This document shows, one piece after another, positions 14,155 through 26,330 of a stretch of 64,000 nt of DNA. The first letter of the stretch is position 1, and every line of letters starts with the position of its first letter. Source of the DNA: Brugia malayi (lineage: Eukaryota; Nematoda; Chromadorea; Rhabditida; Onchocercidae). The notes under the pieces were generated by a model that searched no databases, was not told the origin of the DNA, and saw nothing but the letters and a program-made list of their open reading frames with translations. The stretch lies in the NCBI RefSeq assembly GCF_000002995.4, contig NW_025062475.1:7940187-8004186 (forward strand), in the 5' to 3' direction. The position numbers and the translations under genes were made by a program.

Positions 14155-15180
14155 CTACAACAATGTGAATAACGCCCAACAGAGAAGAAATCTTAAGAAT
14201 TTTTAAACAGCAAAATTAAGGTAACCACGTGTTACGTGGCAGCTACTTCACCTCCCCCCCCCCCCCCCCGTGATTTACTGAAGTGTCGGAATGTCTATTT
14301 AATTGAAAATCATTTATAGTGAAAATGAAAACAATTATTACCGATTCCCACCATGCGATACAAAAACTAAGGACGTTTAACTGGCAACATCATACTTGTA
14401 AAAAAGACCCTTGCTTCTTGCTAAGTCCCCAATGTGTGTTAGTTTTCCCATAACTATCATGAAGAATCAGATATATCATGCCGAATCTCAATTTATACAA
14501 CGCGCAAACTAAAACTACCTCCAGTCAAAAGATATGTATAACCACTGTTAAAACTATCATTCCGTACACTTTGGACTTTGTACCAAGAACTACGACCGAA
14601 TCTTCAAGCATATGAAACAACTCAATGTGATTTTGAATTGAGAGAGACATGCATAGTCCAATACCAAACTTCACCTTTCTAAAAATTTTGAAGATTGACT
14701 TACAGCCTAATTTTGAAATCAAAACTGAAGCTGAAATTTCATGTTTCTTCTATTTACAAACATCTCAAAACATTTTTAAGACGGAAGGCAAAGTAGAAGG
14801 AGGAAATAATTACTGTACTTTATATATAGTGGAAAGTCCACCTGGATAGAATATTTTTAAATTTTAGAAAAAACGGGAATAAACACAGTCGTTCAAAAAA
14901 GATTTTTGAATTTTTACGATCACTAATTTGTTAAATTCACTTTTATCGGAAGCACGATAAGTCAAAAAAAGACACTGGTTTGGCCAATCACTAGGATCAT
15001 TAAGACAATCGTGAGTTTAATGTACGGTTTATTAATAATCAGACCTCGGTTTTACTCCACAGTTTCATTCCTCACCAAATCGAAAATTTTGTTAAGCACT
15101 TGTTATACTGAATCAATAAACATTTTATAACGAAAAAAAAAAAAAAAAATTAAACGAATGCAATCATTCGTAACTTTTTT
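14155..15180. other. Intercistronic region CDC16-HADHB
   Basis: About 1.03 kb with no gene, between the CDC16 stop and the HADHB leader. It holds a C16 run and an E-box palindrome close to HADHB. A small ORF at 14649-14849 (+) and its antisense at 14525-14722 look like chance ORFs. Confidence 0.5.
14225..14269 (+). promoter_or_regulatory. CACGTG E-box palindrome next to a C16 tract upstream of HADHB
   Basis: The segment contains CCACGTGTTACGTGG, an inverted repeat with a perfect CACGTG core at 14226-14231. About 20 nt later a run of 16 C occurs (14254-14269), very unusual in this AT-rich DNA. CACGTG is the bHLH-zipper site (Myc/Max, Mondo and TFEB/HLH-30 class). Its position 82-88 nt upstream of the thiolase ATG would suit lipid-catabolic control, but binding is only inferred. 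Confidence 0.35.
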
Positions 15181-18100
15181 CTAAGTCATTTCAACATCCG
15201 CTGGGCTAATATCATGCATAGGAAGATTTCTTGGCCGCTGATCCAACATTGTCCTGAAAGAAAAAATACCATAAAAATAGAAAATTCCAAAGATTTATTC
15301 ATATTTATGACTTTCCCTTAGAATTTGGAATAAGACCTTGAAAATTCCAGGATCATCTTATCTAACGTAAAATTCCAAACTAATCAACAATCACACGAAG
15401 CTTTTAATATATGATCATTTGCAATGCATCTAAATTGCTCTAGTACGCTCTAATATGAAGCAAACACATAAGTTAAGTATCATTTGATAAGTTAATGAAA
15501 AAATCGTAGACGGTTTGAGAACCTTTCGCAACCTTCCTGAGCAGCACGTTTCGCGCGTTTCCTCTTCAGCGTTTCCAATGCCTTTTGTTGAGTTTGCTTT
15601 TCATCAGAATTTCCTTCTAGATCAGCTTTTGTCACTAAGAATTTCTCGAATGACTGAAAAAAAAAACTGTTTTTGTGAAAATGAATAAGGATAAAAAAGT
15701 TCATGAAATTTCTCAAATTTTTGAAACCCTTTGTAAAACGAACTCCGATCATAAGAGTTGGAGTTCTTATGCATGATGCTAAAAAGCTGGTATGTGTTCC
15801 CAAAAAATGCATGAGCTGATGAAGTCCTTGTTCCAACACCTGAAAAGCTAGTAATATTAAAAGTTAGATTTTACCTAACCAAAGGTTGGCATTAACTATG
15901 AAGTAATGTCCTAGAGGGAAGATTAAAGAAGTTAATCTAACATCAAGAGATTGAATAACATAACTAAGAGTGAATAATGAAATGATTCAGACATGAGTTC
16001 TTTTGGAAAACAGGTTGGTAGCCACGTTAACTTAAAGTACTTTAGTAACAATACTCCTGCCCAAAACTGAACAATTTATACTCAGCAAGTTTATTGTCGA
16101 TAACAAAATACTCTCAAAATAATACTTTGAAAAATGAGGTCGAAAACAGTGGATTATGTAATCGAAAGTTGAGTGTAGTGTGGTAAAACAAGTATAAATA
16201 ACAAATGAATAAAAGGAAACAGCTGAAAAAATAAATTTGAACAACGCGAACTTTTGGTCCCACTTGGAAATTACTCGCTTGTGCCGCGACATAAAATGTT
16301 TTCAAATTTTCATTAAAAAAAGTATATTAAAACTTTAAAATATCCTCTTTAAAATTTGTAATACCTTATTATGTGGGTCCACACTAAGTGATTTATGAAA
16401 GTAGTGGACAGCTCTATCAATGTCACCAGATCGTCCTGCTGCTATTGCTAGTCCAGCATTTGGACCTAGCTTTCCCGGACACATTAGAAGTGCTTTCCTT
16501 AATTAAAAACATTATATCACACATCCACATTTAAGCACAGGTAATAGCTTGACTTTATTACTTATTATAATTTATGCTATCAGCTGGTGAAACAATAATT
16601 CATGGGAAAAATAAGACAAGCAACTCTAGAATTCTAGAAGCAAGAAGCAAGTGCAAAAATTACTGGCAATAGAATTGTTTAAAGAGTGGATCTTAAAGAT
16701 CAGCAATTAATCCAGTAAGACTCTTCAGGAAAGCGAACCCTGGATAAAGCTCAAGAAGAATGCAATCATTTCAAAGAACTTACTGATGAAACTTGACCGC
16801 TTCGTCGTAAGATCCGAGTTTGCACTTTACATGTCCCAAATTATTTACAAGTGGTTCCCAAAATTCACTCAACGGTCGATTCAACAAGTCACATGCGTGA
16901 GCATGTTCATCGGTCTCGTTGTATGCTGATAGCAAAGCTTTAGTAAAAAAAGTTTCAGCATCTGAAATGGATCTAGTACTTACCAGAATTGGAAAATAGA
17001 AGTCTTTCATTTATCCTACAAACATCCTTCAACATTTCTTCCATCACTTGAACGTTTCTTTTAACTGAACTTGAAAAAACATAACAAGTATGTTCTTAAC
17101 CTATTTCAAACTTCTGATAAGTATTTTATACCATGCTTCGACATTATTAATTGTTTTCGATATCCACCACAATTAACAGTTTAGGTCAAAATTTTTACGT
17201 ACAATAAATGATTCATATATAATAAATGGATAACAAAATGCTTTGTCGCTTTATTCTGTACACTGCAGCTACCACTATATATTACTATGTAGACAGTATG
17301 GAATACAAGTGAATATGCGGCCTAGATCAAGAACTCAGCAAGTGCTCAAGCAGCTTGAGATACAAAACGAAGATTTTTTGTGCAACATGTAATTAAAAAT
17401 CGAAATTATTCAACAACTTAATAATTAATTACAGACACGGCTTCAAACAGACAACATATTTCAAAAATTCAGTTGTTTTGAAACTATATGGATCGAAAAC
17501 ATACTTTTCCATTCTTTTTTCATGTAGCAGATGCAACCTTGCTCATGTAACACAAGCGCATTGTCACCAGCTATTTCAGCTGCATCCTTCAAAAAATCCT
17601 GCGCCAATTTTGTATTATTTGCATAAGCATATTCGAGTCCTATATATAACAGCGGTTCGAAGCTACCTTCCAGCACTCGTGATGCCTGAAATATATAAGG
17701 TTTATGAATTCTTAATTATTCAATTGAACCACTTACTCTTAATAATTTCTAGTACAAGACTTAATTTCCCATCGAAGAAGATAGCTTCCTATATTTTACA
17801 TAAGAAGATAATATGTTAAATCGAATAAAATGCTTCATTTCAAAATTTTTCTTCCAAATGGTCTATTTCAAATAATTTAAAATACTTCAGAACCCACTTC
17901 AAATAACTTACTCTTAAATAGCAATTCATCGCTTGCTCATGTTCTGATTCTGCAGTAAGTGCATGTCCAAATGCTAACCAACCCTCACCGAATGCACAGT
18001 TCATCGATGTACACTTATCTGAAACAGCTGATTTTAAAAAGACTTCATCGTTTTCTCGACAGATAATTATCTGTCACTATGAATTTTGCAGAAGCGAACA

Positions 18101-21031
18101 TGTTGAAAAAAACATGTTCATGTTTAGATTCTACAAAATCAGAACGATGCAAAAATCGAAATCGGCTTAAACACTTGAAAAGAATACTAAAACAGTAAAC
18201 TGCCAAAATCAATAATATGAAATTAAAAACCTAATTGGTTACAACCAAAATTAAACAGTTTATAATAAAATTTAAAACTTACTAAAAAAATTTTTTGCCG
18301 CTGACAGCTGTCCAATAGAATAGTAATAACAACCAACGGTATACCAACTAACTTCATTATCTGGTTGACAATCGACCAGTTGATGTGCTAGTACAAAGAG
18401 ATTTTCGAATTTCCGCAACTGTACCAAAGTTGCAATATGAATTAACAAACAATCCTAAAGCTGGAAATCTTGCAGATAACAATGAACATATGCAATGGTT
18501 TCAAAGCAATACTGACACAATATATAATAAATAATCCAACGGCGGAAAGTTAAACATAACAAGAATTACAACGAAATAAGAAAGTAAACAATGACAAAGA
18601 ATTTACTAGATTCATGTTCATCAGTTATTACTATTTCAACATTAGTTTGGAATACATTATCATGCTACTTCTATTAAACGTTTTCATTTTTCGCATGAGC
18701 AAAAATTTGAAACCTGAAACATGCCAGCCTCATTCAAAATTTCATTCGTAATATTATAAGCTCCGGTGAGATCCCCAGCTTGATATAAATGTGAAGCTCG
18801 CGCAGTAAGAATTGACAAATCCGTTATCAAAGCTTCATTTATTAAGGCATCCGAATTCAGCTACAAAAAACAAACGAATCCAATAACAATGAAATGAAAA
18901 AAAAAAGCATGAAATAAAACCAAAAGTTCTTAGTAACAAGATTATTTTCTAAACTTGCATTTTTACTCCCTTGAGAAAAATAATGATTTCGAAGAGCTAC
19001 AACCATACTGTTTTTATCTTCAGATCTGAAAAAATATTGGTAAATGAGCTTCCAAAGTTTTTGTGAACATTCTCAAAAACTACTAATGAACAGAATAAAT
19101 AAATCAGTATGAAGAAGTGAAGCATTCAAGAAGTGTTTACTAAATCACTGACCTTTCAATCAGTTCTTCAAAGCGCTGTTTTGAATAAAGTCGATATTTT
19201 TGGATAAGCTCGAATGCTTCTATACAAGAATCATCCTTATAAACGGCTCCTTGCAAACAAGAGAATGCTGCACGACGATTCTGAGTCATCAGATAAGCTT
19301 TTCCTAACAAAAGCAGTAGTCCTGCTTCTACCTATGTATTAACAAAAAGAAAAAATTTGAAGAAACTATTTTGTTGTAAGAGATGTATCAAAAATATTCC
19401 TGAAAAGATTGCTAACCCTATAAAATTTCAGTTAAAAACGGAAATCTTTATCATGTGGCAGTATTAGCCCTAAAAATATCACCTGCAAATCTTCTGATAT
19501 TTTATCAAGCGCAATCATTTCTTCAGAACTTGGAAGGAAAGACTTCGGTCTGGACAGCTGAAGCATATGAGGCATAATAGAAAAAACGAGGTCGTGGCAT
19601 CGATCCTTCAAAAAAGTTGAATTTATAACTTTCGAAAGAATTTTCACGAAGAGTGATCTTGTAAAGGAAAAACAGGAATTATCATTCACGGAGACTGATT
19701 TCGTTTTATAAACTGTGTCATCGAAATATGAAGACTTACGAGACAAAAAATACGAAAATGACTCACCCCTGTACCTAGTTTTAACTTGAGTATGTCAACA
19801 AATAATTTCTTTTTGTAAAGTGCATTTACGTAAAAATAAGCGAAGAACATATGCTTCATAATAAGCTCATGACGATCACAATAAGCCATCAAACGTGTCC
19901 ATTCTCCAGCAGCTGCCAAGACCTTAAAAAATTTATATAGTTAAAGTTTCTGCATTTAAAGCAAATTTAAACAGAAAAATAATACATTTAACTTGATATA
20001 ATATGCCCAACTACCAAACAAGAAATTCCAAAATTTGTTGACAGTCGTAACTATGCTTTCCATTATAATTCAAAACTTCACTACAAACTTCAAACTCACA
20101 CAAATGCTTTTGATCTTGGAAAGATTTATTTATCTGAGTTGCCCACTTATCTAGTATAAAGAATGATATAAAAAATTTGAAGATTTTATAGCTGAAAACA
20201 TTATGGATAGCTCCATAAAAGAATAATATTGAAGAATGAGATCTCAATGCTAAAATGAAATTATGAGATCCAGAAAAAGATAAAGTATAATGAATAAAAA
20301 TTTGCACCAAATATTTTTCACATACTTTAATAAACCGAGCCATATCAACGAATGATGGTTGCGACCCATTTTTCCGACATAATGCTAATTGCTTGTCTGC
20401 CCAAAATAATGCCGTTTTATATTGCGCGCTTGCTAAGTATCTCTGAATTAGACTATCAATTTCGCTTAATTCGCAATTTCCATCGCTTGTTAGAAATGCT
20501 TGAGATGAAGCATCTAACGGTGCTGAGAGTGCAGATCTGAGAAAAAATAGAGATGTCAAGAGGAAATGAATTACCAGTTAACTTTAATCAGTAATGCTAC
20601 TTCTTAATGTCCTGTAAGTTCAAGAGATAAACAGAATTTTGGAGTAAAGGTTAAGAATTTTTTATAATGCTCAACAAGCATTAGATAAAATAATACGAGG
20701 TAATATATAGCAATATGTGTGGAGTGTATTCAACTTACTAAACATATAGCTTTTCTAATTTTCTTCTGTTCCTTTGTCAAACCTATTCAGAATTTGATGC
20801 TATGCAAATGAATACAGTATTTCAGTCGGTCAGGCAGATGCACGTAATTCGTTATATTTCTTCAATAATGCCACACGGAACGAGAAATATGCTTAAGAAT
20901 ACTAATGCAAATGTGAGAAAATAAGCTTACGTGCTACTTGTAGGCAGTGACATGGGTGTTTGCGTAAGGTCCTTAGAGGTTGATTCACGCGTAAGTGTGG
21001 GCCGTTGTTTTGCCGCGCTTCTACCCACCAT
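15181..21031 (-). CDS. CDC16: Anaphase-promoting complex subunit 6 (CDC16), TPR protein
   Basis: CDC16/APC6 is a tetratricopeptide-repeat scaffold of the anaphase-promoting complex, the ubiquitin ligase that drives metaphase-anaphase transition and mitotic exit. Start at 21031 ([10 protein letters not shown]...), 12 nt after a TTGTAG acceptor. First exons: 21031-20931, 20536-20326, 19922-19767 and 19605-19483, all in frame; about ten more follow. Conserved blocks in order: [16 protein letters not shown] (N-terminal APC6 motif), [40 protein letters not shown] (17.6 kb), [19 protein letters not shown] and [10 protein letters not shown] (16.8-17.0 kb), then [28 protein letters not shown] TPRs (16.4 kb). 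A basic, charged tail follows and the last exon ends [12 protein letters not shown] at 15181. The C. elegans orthologue is emb-27. Family identity is firm; the borders of the middle exons were not all fixed. Confidence 0.88.
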
Positions 21032-22066
21032 TTCATGCAAGAGCTACAATGAATATTAATTAAAACACTCATCAAAACGCGTAAACTTTTAAAACTTAGA
21101 GAAAAAAGCCCCAAACATCTGTGAGGTATCAAAATCTTAAACTTCCCATTCGGGAATTTTGCGTCAAAAACAACCAAACTCCCTTTTATCTTTTCGACCC
21201 CATACAAGTGAACCCTTTTATCTTGAGACTGAAACTGCCCATACAAATGGAAGCATTTTACACCCAAGCATGTATTGCAATAATACGAAACCAAGTGTCG
21301 ATATGAAAAGATGACTTGGTTTGTGCTACTTCACGTGCTAACGAACCCTTTTGTTGGAGGTCGAAGGTTGGACGCGCTGTCTGTACATGCAATGTATACA
21401 TATACCGCCTGGGTCATGGCTTCAGATTTCAAATTACTTATCAGCACCTCCATATTATGCTTCACCTATTTCCTAGCAGACTTATTTTTAAGTCTCGAGA
21501 ACAAAAGATTCTGCGGTGCTCTCCGCTCTTTCTGCTCGTACTGTTGAAAAGCTTATTGATTTTATTCTTTTGAACCAAAAACGGGCAAATAAAGAAACGA
21601 GAAATTAACAGCAACGAATCAGGTATCTTGAATTTCAAAGTACACCATTTAAAATATATGGGACGACGGTATATAAATTTGCAATATCCGAACTTGTCAT
21701 TACAAAACATAAAAGAGAAACAGTGCTGCACATCGTAGCAAATACAATATTTCGGTGCCTTCACAAAGACAACAAACAGAATAACGAAGTAGACATATTC
21801 ATTGTGAAATGATATGTGATGTAAATCCTATTTTCTGTCTTGATCAGCAAAATCAAGTAGCACAAGGGTTAGCATAACTCCCGTCGGATTTTAGAAATAC
21901 ATGTTTGAATAAAACGTAGGAATTCAGATTAGCAACGATGATACTAAAAAAATTGATTTTTCACGACTTTTTATAGAAAGCAGAGTTCGACATACCAATT
22001 TTTGAAACGTTTACTCAAAAAAAAAAAAAAAGAACAGAAAAAGCACATAAACAATCAAAAGGACAC
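21032..22066. other. Intercistronic region NUP98/96-CDC16
   Basis: About 1.02 kb between the NUP98-NUP96 stop and the CDC16 leader. 21121-21573 is richer in G+C than its surroundings and poor in stops in several plus-strand frames (ORFs of 61, 78 and 85 codons overlap). None shows a recognisable domain. The CDC16 leader acceptor is at 21043/21044. Confidence 0.45.
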
Positions 22067-25000
22067 TCACACCGGAGTTGAGCTCCAAACCTGAAAATAA
22101 GGGGAAGTGGCTCGACTCGTCAGATCCTGAACTTCTGCTGAGGTCCAAAGCATTGACAACAGCTATTACAATATGATTTGAGTGCAATGAAAACAATTAT
22201 GAGTGTTAACATTATTAATCACTATTGCTGCAACTCACGACTGATATTGGAGAAGCAGTACAATCCACAGAAAAATTCGGAAGAATTTCCAGATCACTGG
22301 CAATTTCCAATTTATCTTCATAAGTTAATGGTAGATTTTCCGTTTCAGTACCTTCATAGCCATAGATTAGTTTGAAAACATATTTGGACATTACTGTTGC
22401 AGCAAGTCTAAAATGAGTTTGGTTTAAGTATTATTTTTATAAAGGCTGAAAAAAAGATGAGAAAGTTCACCAGTTTTAAAAATAAAACCTATACCAACCT
22501 TTGTATGGGGTTGCTTACGGGCATAGCAACCAACCGTAGTTCAAGTGAGTGTGCCAATTCCATAATTTCTTTTACCTGCAGAAATAGAGTCAAAAAGAAT
22601 GAAAAAATTACGAAAAATCACTGGTCGTTATAACTTCAGTTAAATATTATTTGAATTCAAAATGATATATCTACCCAGAACACTAAAACATACCTCCTCA
22701 TCATCTCCAATTTCTTCCAATCTTTTTTTAATATGATGAAAATCGGTGAAAATTTGCCCTCCTGGCCCCCACGCTGGTATTTGATCACTCACCTCCTCAA
22801 ACAAACCACCAAGTTCACTCAAGCACTCGTAATTATCTACAAAATAATTCAGTGAACGATATTTGAATCCCGTTCATTAATTTCACGAATGTTTACAGCC
22901 TTAATAAAAAGCACAAAAATTGACCCTTCATTACCTTAAGGATTAGTTTTTATGCTTTTTATTTCATTTTTGGAGCCATTACAGCCGAAAATAAAATAAA
23001 AAATCGAATAATAGAAAAGCCTTTTGTTTTGCATACGAAACGTGTGATTTTTTTAAAGGAATTTAAAACACCTGATATAATCATGTCGGGCGCAACTTTT
23101 TCGAAGAAAACAGAATGTGCTTCATCAAGCATGCCACCTTGCAGAGCATATAAACACATTTTAACTTCATTACCTTCCAATTTCGCTCTCATATATCTGG
23201 AACATAACAAAGAAATTCAGAAATCAAGAACTGATATGTCAACCTCGCCAATACTGTATGCATTATCTAACAAGAAGAAAATCAAAAAATTTACCTTGAC
23301 CGAGCAATAACAGAATCTGGTAGAAGCGCCATTGTTGACAGTTTCATATAAGTTTCCTCATCAGCTTTATCCGCGATTCGATCACAAAGTTCGATCAAAG
23401 AATCACTTCGACTAATAATTAATTTCAAAGTACAGAATGGTACTGAATATGTCACTTTCAGCTTAATACTTATTAACAATGACAGACTTACCAAGAACTG
23501 TTTGACATCGAGTATAAATTTTACCGATAAAACGTACCTTTGCAAATCAGAAATATGCATTAGTACAATTGCAGCGAGATGGTACAATTGCATTTGACAA
23601 AGTTGTTCAGCATATCGAATATGAAGTACATGTTCAACAGATTCTGACGGATGTTCAAATCTCAAAATTCGTAAAATAAACCACAAATGCCAGCTGCAAA
23701 CATTATTTTTCTAGAAAAAAAAGCGAGCGAAATAAAAAGAGAAAAATCAGGAAATCATCAAATGATAAACCCAAACTAAGGATTCCCTGCAAAGAAGTCT
23801 TTCTAACTCTTCTGTCTATGTTTGATAATTCGATTTTCTCACAAACTTCCTTCTTTTTTCAGTACTAAGTCTTTGTATTCATTTTATCATCTGTAGAAAA
23901 TCTTAAAACCAAATTACTTCCGAAGTGATAGAACATTCAACTTATTCTTAAAATTCAAAATACAATGACCGTTACAAACCATAAATGATAATCCATAGGA
24001 TGTAAAGCAGTGCAGTCAGGCTCCAGAACAACTTCCATAGACTGACTGGGATCACAAGCTAACTGAATAAGTTTAAAAAATATATTGCATTTCAAAGTAT
24101 GCTCTACTTCCCGTGCCTTCAAATCGTTTTCGAAAGCATGCAAAACACATTTTAACGAAGCATCAAATGGATCAAAATAGGAAACGAATGTATATAATGC
24201 CTGCAATAAAAGACAACATTTTTTGCATAATACAAAGAAAATAAATAGTAGAAAAGATGTTCGCTATTCAAGGACAAAATTAACCGCGCTTTTCGCACTG
24301 AGATTCATTATTAGTTGTCTTTGCAATTTTTAAGCTAGTGAAGGTCATAACAAGCTTCGATAAGAATTCGGTGAAAAAGAAAAAATAGATGTAGAAAGCA
24401 AAATGACTAGAATTTTAAAAATGGCATGCCAGCTTACTTTTAATCCATCCAAACCATCATTCACAAAGAACATTCTGCCATTTATTTCAGCTTGCATTTC
24501 TCCTGCCATCAGAAGATAAATTTTCAGCAGATTCTCGTCAATGAATTTGCACTCCTTTGTTTCTTTCCAATGTTCAATCGAAAATAAAAAAACAATGCTA
24601 AGGGTTTATATAGAAATAAAGCGTTGTACAGCAGAACTATCAAATTCTCAACTGTTACTTAATAAGTTATTAAATGTACTTTATTAAATATATCGTTTCA
24701 TTTTCAGTAAACATATGCTTCTTGCCGAATTTAATCTCGATGATATTAAAAAATAGTATGCAATTGGAACAGTTTAAGAAAAAAATAGATCTATTACAAC
24801 TAAAACAAATATGAACCTGGTTTTTGTAAGCCGTCCTGTCACTATACTTAAATACTGAAAGTCCGCACGCAAGATGAGGATAATTGCTATCGATAGCTTC
24901 CTCTACTGCAGCTTCCAATTCACCTATCAAGATTAAGTGAAGAATTTTAGCAAAACCGGATGGTGATGGCTTCCCATGCTGTTCAACAGTTGCCAGATAC

Positions 25001-26251
25001 TTCTGTAGCCATTTTGCAACCTCTTCACGGCGATTTAACATTTTGGTGTAACTGGTGCTAGCTGAAAATCGTATAGAATATGTTGAAACAATTTAAAAAC
25101 ATTGACTTTGTTTAGATTTCGATTCGATCAATGAAAAAAAAAAAAGGTGATTAGTTTAAAGCCAGACAAAGACATAGTAATAGGGCAGAAATACCTGTAA
25201 TTTGAGAGCCAAAAAGAGCATCACATAATTCAAAAACATTCGAATCATGTGCCATGCCGTTAAGTTTCGATGTCGTCAAGGAAGAACTTATTAAATCGGG
25301 AAACTCCTACAAGGATATCTAATTATGACACGGGAACTGTATTCCGCCGTAAATTTCTGCGATCAGAACTCAGCAAACTATTTTTAAAAACACGTCAGGA
25401 ATTTATTCAAGTATCAAAAATCAAAGAAAAATTTCAACGCATTAAATTATATTATCAACTTCGAAAAAAAAGTTCGAAAAATGAGCTTACTCCATCTGGT
25501 TTTCTTTGTGAAACATTCTGGAAAACCAAATTCTCGGTTTCCTCATTATTTACTACTTTACTCATCAAGCTGATTTTTTGGAACAGATCGATAATATATT
25601 CCTACAATGACCCAAAACAACAAATGAACTCATATTAGATCCGTGTAACCAAAAAAGTGGACAAGTAACTTAATATTTGTGACCAGAGCTGTGAAAATAG
25701 AATAATCCAAAAAAGTAAATGAAAGTAAATAAATAAAATTTACGGTAGGCACTTGATCAATACACTGAAACTTAAGACATCGGACTGATACCGAATTTGG
25801 AAGATCGCTCATCCAATATACTCGTCCTGCAACGGAAGAATTTCATCCTTATAAAATTCGACTTTCAATCTTACTAAAATAAAGTATCATGCTAAACAGG
25901 CGTATTTCAATGCTTCAGTAATATACTATAAAAACTGGCAAACGATAAATGTCAGTTTGTAAAACCTTTTACGATTTCGCGCAAATTAAAAAGAAAGCAT
26001 AGTGAGTAAGGATTTTAAAGGTTCTTTCTTAGACTTAGACAGTATTATCAGCAATATAAAACAACTGATTGCAGACACTCGTTTGTGAGGGCTAAGGAAA
26101 TACACTTTGCTCATAGAATATGCTGAAGTTTGTTCATAGAATATACAGAAATCTTAACAGAGCTTAAATTCTTTTTTTTTTTTTTTTTTGATAAATATAT
26201 ATCTATGTTGTATAAAATTAAAGCTTCTCTGATCTTAAATTTATCACCAAC

Positions 26252-26330
<79 letters not shown>

